Origin: Chryseobacterium kimseyorum
GTDB lineage: Bacteria > Bacteroidota > Bacteroidia > Flavobacteriales > Weeksellaceae
Assembly (NCBI RefSeq): GCF_025971945.1
Contig: NZ_JAPDHW010000011.1
Span: 60,694 to 107,052, forward strand
Reading direction: 5' to 3'
Length of the DNA stretch: 46,359 nt
The notes beneath the pieces were generated by a model, which was given only the letters and a program-made list of their open reading frames with translations, did not search any database and was not told the DNA's origin. This document shows, one piece after another, positions 26,037 through 34,657 of the stretch (position 1 is its first letter; the number at the start of each line of letters is the position of its first letter). The position numbers and the translations under genes were made by a program.

Positions 26037-27497
26037 TTATAAAGAATAATTCGGAGCTTCTGAAGTAATGATAACGTCATGTGGATGAGATTCTTTCAAT
26101 CCGCTTCCTGTGATCATTACCATTTTGGTGTCTTTCTGTAGAGCTTCAATATCTTTTGCTCCACAGTAACCCATTCCTGCTCTAAGACCTCCGGTCAATT
26201 GGAAAATTACATCTTCTAACTTCCCTTTGTGCGGAACTCGACCTTCAATACCTTCAGGCACGAATTTCTTAGCCTCACTCTGGAAATATCTCTCTTTTCC
26301 ACCTCTCTTCATTGCCGAAAGACTTCCCATTCCCTGATACGCTTTAAACTTTCTTCCCTGATAGATAATTTCTTCTCCTGGAGATTCATCAGTTCCTGCT
26401 AAAAGTGAACCTACCATTACAGCTCCTGCTCCACTTGCGATCGCTTTTACTATATCTCCTGAAAGTTTAACACCTCCATCAGCGATTACGGCTACATTTT
26501 TAGATTTAGCATATTCGTAAACATTGTAAATTGCTGACAACTGAGGAACACCGACACCGGCAACAACTCTTGTCGTACAGATAGAACCGGGACCAACACC
26601 TACTTTAAGCACGTTAGCTCCAGCTTTGATCAAATCTTTTGCTGCTTCAGCGGTTACGATATTTCCACCTACCAAATCCAGATCCGGATATGCTTTTCTG
26701 ATTTCTGAAATTTTATCCAAAACTCCTTTAGAATGTCCGTGGGCAGAATCGATAGCAATAATATCTACTCCAGCTTTCACCAAAGCAGCAATTCTATCCA
26801 TTGTATCTTCACCTACTCCAACTCCGGCACCTACCAGTAAGCGCCCGTTTTCGTCTTTGTTTGCGTTTGGATATTCTAACTGATTATCGATATCTTTAAT
26901 AGTAATTAAACCTACCAGCTTATAATCTTTATCTACAATTGGAAGTTTTTCAACTCTGTTTTTAAGAAGAATTTCTTTAGCCTTTTCCAGGTTTGTGCTC
27001 TTGTCAGAAGTAATCAAATGCTCTTTGGTCATGATTTCTTCGACTTTCATATCAAGATTTTCCTGATATTTCACGTCTCTGTTGGTAATAATTCCAATTA
27101 AAACATTATCCGGATCTACCACCGGTAGACCAGAAATTTTATATTTAGCCATTGTTTCTTTAGCCTGAGCCAAAGTATGATCTTTTGTAAGAGTCACAGG
27201 ATCAGAGATCATTCCGTTTTCTGAACGCTTTACACGGTTTACCTGTGCAGCCTGCTCAGCAATCGTCATGTTCTTGTGTATGAAACCTAAACCACCAACT
27301 CTTGCCAAAGCAATAGCCAGTTCGCCTTCCGTAACCGTATCCATTGCAGCGGAAACTATCGGAACATTAAGCGTGATTTTATCGGTAAGTCTTGATTTTA
27401 AAGAAACCTGATTAGGTAAAACTTCTGAATAAGAAGGTACGAGAAGAACGTCATCGAAAGTGATGGCTGTCTCTACAATTTTGTTATGAATAGACAT
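26037..27497 (-). CDS. guaB: Inosine-5'-monophosphate dehydrogenase
   Basis: The 486-residue enzyme oxidises IMP to XMP with NAD, the committed step to GMP. The catalytic barrel carries [11 protein letters not shown] with the nucleophile C307, and [20 protein letters not shown]. Two CBS domains are inserted at about residues 95-205 ([10 protein letters not shown] and VGLITIKDI end the two repeats). Length and start ([28 protein letters not shown]) are normal. It has its own promoter box and shared terminator; the neighbours are unrelated. Confidence 0.97.
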   Translation of the reverse strand: MSIHNKIVETAITFDDVLLVPSYSEVLPNQVSLKSRLTDKITLNVPIVSAAMDTVTEGELAIALARVGGLGFIHKNMTIAEQAAQVNRVKRSENGMISDPVTLTKDHTLAQAKETMAKYKISGLPVVDPDNVLIGIITNRDVKYQENLDMKVEEIMTKEHLITSDKSTNLEKAKEILLKNRVEKLPIVDKDYKLVGLITIKDIDNQLEYPNANKDENGRLLVGAGVGVGEDTMDRIAALVKAGVDIIAIDSAHGHSKGVLDKISEIRKAYPDLDLVGGNIVTAEAAKDLIKAGANVLKVGVGPGSICTTRVVAGVGVPQLSAIYNVYEYAKSKNVAVIADGGVKLSGDIVKAIASGAGAVMVGSLLAGTDESPGEEIIYQGRKFKAYQGMGSLSAMKRGGKERYFQSEAKKFVPEGIEGRVPHKGKLEDVIFQLTGGLRAGMGYCGAKDIEALQKDTKMVMITGSGLKESHPHDVIITSEAPNYSL

Positions 27498-27510
27498 CTT
27501 TACTTTCTTG

Positions 27511-27518
27511 CAAAATTA
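27511..27518 (-). promoter_or_regulatory. -7 box (TAATTTTG) for guaB
   Basis: CAAAATTA on the plus strand is TAATTTTG on the minus strand, 13 nt before the guaB start. Confidence 0.5.
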
Positions 27519-27589
27519 AGGCTTTTTAGCGAGATACGAAAATGCTTTTTAATAGTTTAAATAAAACTTAATAATCAATATTTTATATT

Positions 27590-27620
27590 AAAAAAGGCCG
27601 CAATCTAAAAGATTGCGACC
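27590..27620 (-). terminator. Terminator of the sigma factor operon
   Basis: On the minus strand GGTCGCAATCT (27620-27610) pairs with AGATTGCGGCC (27606-27596, one G-U pair) around a 3-nt loop and is followed by six T. Confidence 0.85.
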
Positions 27621-27650
27621 TTCCACAATATAAAAATAAGTTAATATGAA

Positions 27651-28151
27651 TTATTTATCTGAAACATTATTAATCATCATTGAAATGTCATCAGCAGTGA
27701 AACTTCCTTTAACATCTACGAAGACCAGTTCTTTATCTGAGTTTACGGTAATCAGCATATTTTTGATAGACTCGCCTTTCTGCTTCACTCTTACATTAAC
27801 GTTATTGCCGTCATGTTTAATGGTTGCCCAGTCTTCGTAATTATTGTTGTTTAAATAATTGGAATAATCATTGAGCATTTTTTTGTTTCCGTTTTCGACG
27901 GTCATAATTTTTATTTTAGACACTTTCTTTACGAGATCATATACCGCTTCGCTTTCTCCATCTTCTTTCAGTGCTCTTTTGATGTAAGGCTTCGCAAGAA
28001 ACAGCGGAACATTAAAACTCACGAATCTGGCTCCCTGATAATCATAATCTGCATTCGAAAAGAATTCCATATTCGGTTTTTTCGAAACTACGCAAGACTG
28101 CATGAAAGAAAGGGCAAAGATGGCTATTACTACAATTTTTAGGATTTTCAT
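27651..28151 (-). CDS. DUF4252 lipoprotein
   Basis: The 166-residue protein has a lipoprotein signal with lipobox MQSC (C20). The mature part fits DUF4252: alternating strands and helices with IKIMTVENGNKK and VNVRVKQKGESIKNMLITVNSDKELVFVDVKGSFTADDISMMI. It is the last gene of a minus-strand operon, 14 nt after the DUF4252/DUF2807 protein. DUF4252 genes often lie beside ECF sigma/anti-sigma pairs in Bacteroidetes. Likely an envelope-stress or surface-sensing component; biochemical function unknown. Confidence 0.85.
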   Translation of the reverse strand: MKILKIVVIAIFALSFMQSCVVSKKPNMEFFSNADYDYQGARFVSFNVPLFLAKPYIKRALKEDGESEAVYDLVKKVSKIKIMTVENGNKKMLNDYSNYLNNNNYEDWATIKHDGNNVNVRVKQKGESIKNMLITVNSDKELVFVDVKGSFTADDISMMINNVSDK

Positions 28152-28165
28152 GGCTTCTGTTTTAA

Positions 28166-29434
28166 TTAATTGATAGATGAAAGACTTCCCCCTGACGTTT
28201 TACTCACATCAGAATCAATTTTAGGATTTCCTCTGTATCTTACCGAACCTCCTGAAGAGGCTTTCACTCTCATCTTATCTGTTACATTTACAGAAACACT
28301 GCTTCCTGATGTAGATTCCACTTCTGCGTTATTGATTCTTAAACTTTCCGCTTTTACAGCTGCTCCACTGCTCACATCAATCATCCCTAAATCTGAATTT
28401 CCTTCTAAGCTGACACTTGAACCGCTGGAACTTTTAACCATAATTTTGCCTGAAGTAATGCTTGCCTTGACAGTAGAACCTGAGCTAACCCCAAAGTCGA
28501 TGGTATTGTTTACTATAAACTTTCCGGCAACATTCGATCCTGACGAAGCATCAATTTTCACATTATTTTCTCTAATAGAATTCACAACATTGAAAATAGA
28601 ACCTGACGAAGTCTTGATATTATTCATATTTGGAGAAGAAATATTGACGCTTAAATTTTTAAATTTCATCTTCTTGGCGCCCTTATTATCGATGTAGATC
28701 TTTAAAACGCCATTCTCCACTTTTGTAATGATATTCTGGAGTTTATCAGAATCTGCATAAACTTTCACACTGGTTGCATTTTCCTGTTTGAAAACAACAT
28801 TTACTCCTGTGCTTACTTCTATTCCTGAGAAGTTACCCACATTTCTGTTTTCACCATTTAGATAAGACGAATCACTGTCAGCATTAAAACTGTTTTTTAC
28901 GGTTGTTGTGGTTGAAGAGCCCGTTTGAGTTTCTCCGGAATTTATAATTTTGTTGACGTCATCCATTGAAAGTTTTCCATCCAGCATCACCAGAATATTC
29001 TCGCCGTTCCCGCTGTCTATTCTTAAAAGAATATCTTCAAGAATTCCGTTTTTGGCTTCGGAAGAAAGAAATTTAACTTTGCTGTCCCCATTTTTCACAG
29101 ACATCATCTCGCTGTAATTCATGTTTTTGAGGTAAGACGTAATTTCTTTATTCAGCTGATTGAGATTATTTGAAGATTTTCCGTCTTCAGGACTTTCTGT
29201 AATCAGAACTTTTAATCCGTCGATTTTTGCAAGCAGAGGTTTAATCTGATCCAGTTCAGAATCTGCAATATTCAGATTGCTGAGCATTCCAAACATAGGC
29301 TTGGCAATTTTGATAGAGGTAACACCTTCAACTTCCTGATACTTATCGAATAGCTGATCCAGTTTTTCTTTCTGCCCGTACACATCGAAAAAATGTGAAA
29401 AAGCGAGCGCGAATATGATGAATATTTTTTTCAT
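28166..29434 (-). CDS. Exported DUF4252 plus DUF2807 (head GIN) protein
   Basis: The 422-residue protein has a signal peptide (MKKIFIIFALAFSHFFDVYGQ). Residues about 20-165 form a DUF4252 domain homologous to the next gene (ILLRIDSGNGENILVMLDGKLSMDDVNKII). Residues about 195-420 form a DUF2807 'putative auto-transporter adhesin' domain, a beta-solenoid with many Ser/Gly turns (SSGS, SSGSTV, TSGSSVSV, SSGGSVRYRG). The two-domain fusion links the DUF4252 fold to a solenoid surface. It stands 66 nt after the anti-sigma-like gene. Confidence 0.88.
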   Translation of the reverse strand: MKKIFIIFALAFSHFFDVYGQKEKLDQLFDKYQEVEGVTSIKIAKPMFGMLSNLNIADSELDQIKPLLAKIDGLKVLITESPEDGKSSNNLNQLNKEITSYLKNMNYSEMMSVKNGDSKVKFLSSEAKNGILEDILLRIDSGNGENILVMLDGKLSMDDVNKIINSGETQTGSSTTTTVKNSFNADSDSSYLNGENRNVGNFSGIEVSTGVNVVFKQENATSVKVYADSDKLQNIITKVENGVLKIYIDNKGAKKMKFKNLSVNISSPNMNNIKTSSGSIFNVVNSIRENNVKIDASSGSNVAGKFIVNNTIDFGVSSGSTVKASITSGKIMVKSSSGSSVSLEGNSDLGMIDVSSGAAVKAESLRINNAEVESTSGSSVSVNVTDKMRVKASSGGSVRYRGNPKIDSDVSKTSGGSLSSIN

Positions 29435-29500
29435 GACTTTAATTTAAATTTAGTTGACTACAAGCGCCTGATCAGTTGCGTAATCTATAATTGATTTCTG

Positions 29501-30160
29501 TTAGTATTCTACATTGTCCATTACTTTGGGTTGAGCCAAAGCCTGATTCATGTTGTTGGCCACAACCTGAAAGGAATATTTTGTAACGTTGATTGCCTCT
29601 TCTACATTATCGATTCTTTTACCATTTACGATAACATAAGAATCTCGGTAACCGGTGGAATCTTTAATATTTTGAACTCCGGTATTGTTGACATATCTTG
29701 GTTTGGTTTCCTTTTTAATTCTGCTTTTCTTTGAGAGAATTTTATCTAAAACATCCACTTCAGCCAAAGAAACTTCCTGAAAGATCGAATCTTTTTTCTC
29801 ACCCGAAATTGAGTCGCTGCTCAGTACAGCAACCTGAGTCTGATGCTCGTGATTTTCTTTAATGAAATCAGATTTTTGCTTTTGAATTTCATTTTCAACC
29901 AATTGCGCCTGATCTTCAACATTTCCGTTTTGATCAAGGTTAAAAATAAATCCGGCACTGACAAGCAAAATTATACTCGCAGCCATCCAAAACCATTTTG
30001 GAAATGAAGGTTTGGCTTTGCTTATCGGAATAATGTCAGCTTCATCACTGGCACTATTCTCTGCTTTCTGAAGAAAATCTTCAAAATCCCAGTTCATTTT
30101 TTCTTCTTTTAAGTCTTTGAAGACTTCTGTATATTTATCCTGATATTGATCGTTGTTCAT
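29501..30160 (-). CDS. Probable anti-sigma factor, single-pass membrane protein
   Basis: The 219-residue protein has an acidic helical cytoplasmic N-terminus (about 1-48), one transmembrane segment at about 53-70 (WFWMAASIILLVSAGFIF) and a periplasmic remainder of 149 residues. No conserved zinc-binding anti-sigma HxxxCxxC motif is present. The assignment rests on layout: its start overlaps the end of the ECF sigma gene by 26 nt. The N-terminal part would bind the sigma factor and the periplasmic part would receive the signal. The C-terminal half is not recognised. Confidence 0.7.
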   Translation of the reverse strand: MNNDQYQDKYTEVFKDLKEEKMNWDFEDFLQKAENSASDEADIIPISKAKPSFPKWFWMAASIILLVSAGFIFNLDQNGNVEDQAQLVENEIQKQKSDFIKENHEHQTQVAVLSSDSISGEKKDSIFQEVSLAEVDVLDKILSKKSRIKKETKPRYVNNTGVQNIKDSTGYRDSYVIVNGKRIDNVEEAINVTKYSFQVVANNMNQALAQPKVMDNVEY

Positions 30161-30644
30161 AGCTCATCAGTTGTGAGATTTGTTCTTTTACTTTTTGTCT
30201 TGCCCGCATAAGATTCACTCTTACTGCATTTTCTTCCATTTCCAGCATGGTGGAAATTTCAGACACATCATACTCTTCTACATCTTTCAAATGGATGACC
30301 ATTTTCTGCTTCTCAGGAAGCTGATTGATAAAACCAATGATCTGTTCCTTCAGATTGTTCACATCCATACTGTAGAGTTCCGACCGGTGAAGCTGCAGAT
30401 CTGCAAAACCCAACTGCACGTCGTGGTGTTTCAAACGGTTGAGGCATTCATTTTTCACAGATTTCAATGCGTAAGATTTAAAATTTCCAAACTGCTCCAG
30501 CTCATCTTTCTTCTGCCAAAACTTGATCATTAAATCCTGCACCACATCTTCTGCCTCATCACTGCTCATGACAAATCTTTTCGCAAAACGATACATCTCA
30601 TCTTTGAGAATGAAAACCGTATTCTTGAAAGTCTCTTGGGTCAT
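30135..30644 (-). CDS. ECF-type RNA polymerase sigma factor
   Basis: The 169-residue protein has sigma region 2 (MYRFAKRFVMSSDEAEDVVQDLMIKFWQ) and region 4 (QLPEKQKMVIHLKDVEEYDVSEISTMLEMEENAVRVNLMRARQKVKEQI), with no regions 1 or 3. This is the extracytoplasmic-function pattern. It heads an operon with the anti-sigma-like gene and two DUF4252 proteins, so it probably controls a small envelope regulon including its own operon. It overlaps the next gene, giving tight translational coupling. Confidence 0.93.
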   Translation of the reverse strand: MTQETFKNTVFILKDEMYRFAKRFVMSSDEAEDVVQDLMIKFWQKKDELEQFGNFKSYALKSVKNECLNRLKHHDVQLGFADLQLHRSELYSMDVNNLKEQIIGFINQLPEKQKMVIHLKDVEEYDVSEISTMLEMEENAVRVNLMRARQKVKEQISQLMSYEQRSISG

Positions 30645-30697
30645 AAGTTTGTTTCTATAAGTAAGACATCTAAAAACTGAAATATATTACATCCAAA

Positions 30698-30727
30698 ACA
30701 AAAAAACTTCAAAAAAGTTTGAAGTTT
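30698..30727 (-). terminator. Terminator of the GlmU-like gene
   Basis: On the minus strand AAACTTCAAA (30727-30718) pairs with TTTGAAGTTT (30713-30704) around a 4-nt loop, followed by a T run. Confidence 0.8.
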
Positions 30728-30741
30728 CATTATAATACGCG

Positions 30742-31902
30742 CTAATATTCGTCGAAAATATGTTTTAAAATTGCCTTGTCATCGTCTGTCAGCGGCAGTT
30801 TTCTTCTTGCCATCACTTTCTCGGCAACTTCGTAGGCTTTGTCTAATTTAAATCTTTCATCATCTTTAAATCCGCCCCAAGAAAAGCTTTCAATAAGATT
30901 CGGCGGAAATCCTTCTCTGAAAATATTGGAAGCTACACCAATCACTGTTCCTGTATTTAACTGCGTGTTGATTGCGGTTTTAGAATGATCTCCCATAATC
31001 AGACCGGCAAATTGCAATCCTGTATCTTCAAAATGTTTGGTTCTGTAATTCCAAAGTTTTACACTGGCGTAATTATTTTTAAGATTAGAAGAATTGGTAT
31101 CTGCACCCAGATTACACCATTCGCCGATCACAGAATTTCCTATAAAACCGTCATGACCTTTATTAGAATATCCGAAAATGATAATGTTATTCACTTCGCC
31201 ACCCACTTTAGAATGAGGTCCAACAGTGGTTGCACCGTAAATTTTTGCGCCTAAATTAAATTTAGACTCTTCACACAACGCTATCGGGCCCCGCAGATTA
31301 CAGCCTTCCATCACTTCTGCATTTTTCCCGATATAGATTTTACCGGTTTTGGTATTGATGGTAGAAAATTCTACCTGAGCTCCTTCTTCAATGAACAGAT
31401 CTTTTTTATCACCTAAAAATCCGTTGGTGGAAGACAATTCCTGAGAAGTTTTCCCCTGGGTCAATAATTCAAAGTCAAAATCGATGGCTTTATCATTATA
31501 GGTAAAAAGATCAGTCGGTTTTTTAAAGAAAATAAGTTCTTCTTTGATATCGGTCATTTTCTCAATCTGATTCAGAGAAAAACCTTTCATATTGATTCTT
31601 GCAGCAATGAGCTCATCTTCATACACCAAAGCTTCGCCCAACTGTAAATCTTTTATCTGCTGAACAATGGTGTGGGTCGGTAAAAAATTAGTTACCAGAA
31701 AAAGACTTTCTACATCTTCGGGATTTTTAAATTTACCCTGAAGATAATTTTCGGTGAAAAAAGAAACGTCTGTATTTTCTAAAATTTTCTGCCACCTTTC
31801 AGAGAAGGTTAAAATTCCGCATCGCATTTCTGCTACAGGACGGGTAAAAGTAAGTGGAAGAAAATCTTCCCAATATTGTGCATCGGAGAATACGAGTTGC
31901 AT
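30742..31902 (-). CDS. GlmU-like putative sugar-nucleotidyltransferase with left-handed beta-helix
   Basis: The 386-residue protein has an NTP_transf_4-type N-terminus (MQLVFSDAQYWEDFLPLTFTRPVAEMRCGIL) and a left-handed beta-helix of hexapeptide turns at about 165-335 (IYIGKNAEVMEGCNLRGPIALCEESKFNLGAKIYG). The Bacteroidetes 'GlmU family' differs from true GlmU: it lacks the GxGxRM nucleotide loop at the start. It may transfer or bind a sugar nucleotide, but the activity is unproven. The 5' leader consists of a heptamer repeat right before the start codon. Confidence 0.85.
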   Translation of the reverse strand: MQLVFSDAQYWEDFLPLTFTRPVAEMRCGILTFSERWQKILENTDVSFFTENYLQGKFKNPEDVESLFLVTNFLPTHTIVQQIKDLQLGEALVYEDELIAARINMKGFSLNQIEKMTDIKEELIFFKKPTDLFTYNDKAIDFDFELLTQGKTSQELSSTNGFLGDKKDLFIEEGAQVEFSTINTKTGKIYIGKNAEVMEGCNLRGPIALCEESKFNLGAKIYGATTVGPHSKVGGEVNNIIIFGYSNKGHDGFIGNSVIGEWCNLGADTNSSNLKNNYASVKLWNYRTKHFEDTGLQFAGLIMGDHSKTAINTQLNTGTVIGVASNIFREGFPPNLIESFSWGGFKDDERFKLDKAYEVAEKVMARRKLPLTDDDKAILKHIFDEY

Positions 31903-31906
31903 TTTT

Positions 31907-31941
31907 TTAGATGTTAGTTGTTAGATGTTAGACGTTAGATA
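31907..31941. repeat. Heptamer tandem repeat (TTAGAYG-type, 5 units)
   Basis: Five consecutive 7-nt units: TTAGATG, TTAGTTG, TTAGATG, TTAGACG and TTAGATA. It lies in the leader of the GlmU-like gene, ending 4 nt from the start codon. A second heptamer array lies at 45657-45740. Confidence 0.8.
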
Positions 31942-32055
31942 TTTAAAAGCTTGAAGTTTCACGGCTTTATTATCTAATTTCTACTCAGAGCAAAAATACA
32001 AATCCTGAGATTAATTTTGGCTACGGAAATTTTAATTGTGAAAAAATTTAACCAT

Positions 32056-32085
32056 AAAAAAAGTCTCCCAAAATTTGGAAGACTT
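32056..32085 (-). terminator. Terminator of the L31 gene
   Basis: On the minus strand AAAGTCTTCCAAA (32085-32073) can pair, with a bulge, with TTTGGGAGACTT (32072-32061), then T residues follow. Confidence 0.75.
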
Positions 32086-32107
32086 TAAATATTTTTAAAA
32101 CAAAAAA

Positions 32108-32359
32108 TTACTTAGAGAATTTCTTGTATTTATTCATGAACTTGTCTACTCTACCTGCAGTATCAACTAATTTAGTCTTTCCTGTGTAGAAAGGGTGAGA
32201 GCTAGAAGAGATTTCCATTTTGATCAATGGGTACTCTACACCTTCGTGCTCGATAGTGTCTTTAGTGTCAGCAGTAGATTTTCCTACAAATACCTCGTCG
32301 TTACTCATATCTTTGAAAACAACAAGTCTATAATTTTCTGGGTGAATTCCTTTTTTCAT
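32108..32359 (-). CDS. rpmE2: 50S ribosomal protein L31 type B
   Basis: The 83-residue protein ([20 protein letters not shown] ... [30 protein letters not shown]) has the L31 signature HPFYTGK and VDKF. It lacks the CxxC zinc ribbon of type A L31, so it is type B, the form often kept or induced when zinc is scarce. It is transcribed alone from a consensus promoter with a leader of about 70 nt. Confidence 0.96.
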   Translation of the reverse strand: MKKGIHPENYRLVVFKDMSNDEVFVGKSTADTKDTIEHEGVEYPLIKMEISSSSHPFYTGKTKLVDTAGRVDKFMNKYKKFSK

Positions 32360-32433
32360 AATACAATTTTTTAAAAAAATTAAAGTTTTGCTTTCGAAAT
32401 AGTAATGGTATTTCTCTGCTAAATTTTAGGTTG

Positions 32434-32464
32434 CAAAAATACAATATTTTTTATAATATACAAA
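32434..32464 (-). promoter_or_regulatory. rpmE2: Consensus promoter of the L31 gene
   Basis: On the minus strand TTTG (32464-32461), a 19-nt spacer and TATTTTTG (32441-32434) match the Bacteroidetes TTTG-N19-21-TAnnTTTG promoter. The strong match fits a ribosomal gene. A leader of about 70 nt precedes the start codon. Confidence 0.75.
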
Positions 32465-32588
32465 TAGTTATGTAATAATTTTTCACAGATTACAAATAGT
32501 CTGGTATAAAGTAATTTCAAACCGCCTCAATAGCATACGACAGTAAAAACAATAAAACCGGAACATATGAAAATTGAAGTATTTTCGT

Positions 32589-32596
32589 TAAATTTG
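32589..32596 (+). promoter_or_regulatory. -7 box (TAAATTTG) for the beta-helix lipoprotein
   Basis: TAAATTTG matches TAnnTTTG and ends 25 nt before ATG 32622. Confidence 0.5.
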
Positions 32597-32621
32597 AAAT
32601 CTATATTAAATTTTACTTTCG

Positions 32622-34034
32622 ATGAAATTCAAATTACTTCTGTTTTGTTCTTTCTGGGTACTTGTTTTTGCCGTTTCGTGTAATAAAGATGAGATCTCTT
32701 TTGATGCACCTTCCCAGGAACTGAGTTTTTCGAGAGATACTGTATTTTGTGATACCGTTTATCATCAGGTAAGGTCTGAGACCTATGCTGTGAAAGTGTA
32801 CAACAATGAAGATAAAGATATTATGATCCCAAGAATCAGTCTTGAAAAAGGGGCTGCTTCTTTATATAAGATTAATGTTGACGGAAAAGCCGGTCATGAT
32901 TTCACCAACGTTCCACTAAGAAAAAAAGACAGCCTGTATATCTACGTTGAAATTGCCCCACAGGCTACTGGCCCTGAGGCAATTGCAGAAGACCGTGTGG
33001 TTTTCACGAGTCCGGCAGGACAGCAACATGTCACTTTATTCTCTGTCGTTCAGGATGCTGAATTTTTTATACAGACTCCTACAAACCCCAATGTTTTAAG
33101 CAGCAATACTACATGGACTAACAATAAAGCAAAAATCATCTACGGTGATCTCACAATAGATCCAAGTGTAACTTTAGACATCCAGGCTGGAACGAAAGTA
33201 TATTTCCATAAAAACAGCGGAATGAAAGTAGCTGCAGGAGGAACTTTAAACATCAACGGAACTCAAAGCGACCAGGTTATTATGCGTGGAGACAGAAATG
33301 ATTCCTACTACGATACCATTCCAAAAAACTGGAACTCTATCAGAATGGCGGCAGGTTCTCTTTTAAATATGAATCACACCAGACTTTTCGGCGGAACAAG
33401 AGGCCTTGAAATGAAACAGGCCAGTGCAATTATCAAAAACTCGTTCATCCACACTTTTCAGGAATACGGAATTTACGCAGTTGCTTCTGAGATAAATGGG
33501 AGTAATTTGGTAATGAATAATTGTGGTGAAGCCGCAATCGGGATTTTCAAAGGTGGAAATCACACATATACTCACTCTACCATTGCCAACTATTCAGCAA
33601 CGATGGGATCTCTTAACCGCTTGGGGATTTTCGCAACGAACGAATGGAAAAACGAAAGTGGGCAAACCGAGCAGGGCGCATTGCAGAATTTAAATATCCT
33701 GAACAGTATTGTATACTCAGACAGAGACGATTCCGTAAACTTTGAACAGACGCCAGGACAGCAGTTTCAGTACCGTATTCAGAATTCTTCTATAAAATAC
33801 GCAGGAGCTTCTGGTTCAGGCTTTACATTTGATAACAATCCTATGAATGTGATTCAAAGTATAAAAAATGAAGATCCGAAATTCGTGAATTATTTTGCTG
33901 CTCAAATGAATCTTCGTGTGAAAGCAGATTCTCCGGCAAGAAATAAAGGTGCAGTTTCAATTGCAGCAACCGTCCCGACGGATATTGTCGGAGCTACAAG
34001 AACTACAAGTCCGACTTTGGGAGCTTATCAATAA
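32622..34034 (+). CDS. Right-handed beta-helix lipoprotein
   Basis: The 470-residue lipoprotein (lipobox AVSC, C20) has an Ig-like N-terminal part (about 30-150) with FCDTVYHQVRSETYAVKVYNNEDKDI. A parallel beta-helix follows at about 160-420 (IYGDLTIDPSVTLDIQAGTKVYFH, AAGGTLNINGT, SAIIKNSFIH, SNLVMNNCGEAAIGIF). The end resembles the 'choice-of-anchor Q' families (DSPARNKGAVSIAATVPTDIVGATRTTSPTLGAYQ). Beta-helices of this sort often bind or cut polysaccharides, but I see no catalytic motif. It starts the plus-strand run 32622-34572. Confidence 0.82.
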   Translation: MKFKLLLFCSFWVLVFAVSCNKDEISFDAPSQELSFSRDTVFCDTVYHQVRSETYAVKVYNNEDKDIMIPRISLEKGAASLYKINVDGKAGHDFTNVPLRKKDSLYIYVEIAPQATGPEAIAEDRVVFTSPAGQQHVTLFSVVQDAEFFIQTPTNPNVLSSNTTWTNNKAKIIYGDLTIDPSVTLDIQAGTKVYFHKNSGMKVAAGGTLNINGTQSDQVIMRGDRNDSYYDTIPKNWNSIRMAAGSLLNMNHTRLFGGTRGLEMKQASAIIKNSFIHTFQEYGIYAVASEINGSNLVMNNCGEAAIGIFKGGNHTYTHSTIANYSATMGSLNRLGIFATNEWKNESGQTEQGALQNLNILNSIVYSDRDDSVNFEQTPGQQFQYRIQNSSIKYAGASGSGFTFDNNPMNVIQSIKNEDPKFVNYFAAQMNLRVKADSPARNKGAVSIAATVPTDIVGATRTTSPTLGAYQ

Positions 34035-34048
34035 TTTAAAGTGTAGAA

Positions 34049-34246
34049 ATGGATTTTAATATCTTCAAAATTGCTAGTCTACTTATTCTTATTGTAGTTT
34101 ACTTAGCTGTGAGAAAGTTTTTTAAAAGAGTTGCCAACTTCACAGAAAAATTGGGACAATCAAATACTCAAGAAAGAGAAGACGAAATAGAAAAGCTGAA
34201 TGCCAAAATAAGTATATTGGAGCAACAGATTAATCACAAATCTTAA
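34049..34246 (+). CDS. Small membrane-anchored coiled-coil protein
   Basis: The 65-residue protein has one N-terminal membrane helix (about 6-23, FKIASLLILIVVYLAVRKFF) and a charged C-terminal coiled coil (EREDEIEKLNAKISILEQQIN, about 42-62). No family recognised. Its stop overlaps the next start by one base (TAATG), so it is translationally coupled to the MazG-like gene. It could be a small inner-membrane scaffold. Confidence 0.7.
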   Translation: MDFNIFKIASLLILIVVYLAVRKFFKRVANFTEKLGQSNTQEREDEIEKLNAKISILEQQINHKS

Positions 34247-34572
34247 TGGAAATTACAAATCTGCAGCAGCAAGTCGATGAATGGATCAAAACCATTGGCG
34301 TCCGTTATTTCAATGAACTGACGAATCTGGCAATGCTGACCGAAGAAGTTGGCGAAGTTGCAAGAATCATTGCCAGAAGATACGGCGAACAGAGCGAAAA
34401 GGAAAGCGACAAAACCAAAGATTTAGGCGAGGAATTAGCCGATGTTTTGTTTGTAACCTTATGTTTAGCCAATCAAACCGGGACCAATCTACAGGAAGCC
34501 TTTGATAAAAAAATGAAAGTGAAAACTGATCGCGACAAAGACCGGCATCAGAACAATGAAAAATTAAAATAA
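34246..34572 (+). CDS. MazG-like nucleotide pyrophosphohydrolase
   Basis: The 108-residue protein carries the all-alpha NTP-PPase metal-binding motifs EE(x2)E at E33, E34 and E37 (LTEEVGEVAR) and E(x2)D at E63 and D66 (GEELADVLF). It hydrolyses nucleoside triphosphates, or modified nucleotides, to monophosphates and pyrophosphate for pool sanitation. It is a short single-domain form (iMazG or RS21-C6-like). The gene is in an operon with the coiled-coil protein. Confidence 0.92.
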   Translation: MEITNLQQQVDEWIKTIGVRYFNELTNLAMLTEEVGEVARIIARRYGEQSEKESDKTKDLGEELADVLFVTLCLANQTGTNLQEAFDKKMKVKTDRDKDRHQNNEKLK

Positions 34573-34593
34573 TGTAGGAAGTGAGATGACAGA

Positions 34594-34650
34594 AGCCGGA
34601 AGTTTAAAACAAGATTTAAACTGCCAGCCTCCTACCTCCAGCTTCCGGCT
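34594..34650. repeat. Imperfect inverted repeat before aroA
   Basis: AGCCGGAAG (34594-34602) is the exact complement of CTTCCGGCT (34642-34650). Inside, GTTTAAA (34602-34608) pairs with TTTAAAC (34615-34621). The rest of the right arm (GCCAGCCTCCTACCTCC) has no match, so it is an imperfect cruciform like dispersed REP-type elements of Flavobacteriia. Confidence 0.65.
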
Positions 34651-34657
34651 AAAGAAT

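Noticed and set aside
28170..28697. 175-codon ORF opposite the DUF4252/DUF2807 gene
   Set aside because: It is a mirror frame of the Ser/Gly-rich solenoid and has no signal, promoter or family motif; the minus-strand gene is clearly real.
34586..34657. Upstream start for aroA
   Set aside because: These codons translate the inverted repeat and do not resemble the AroA N-terminus, which starts at 34658.
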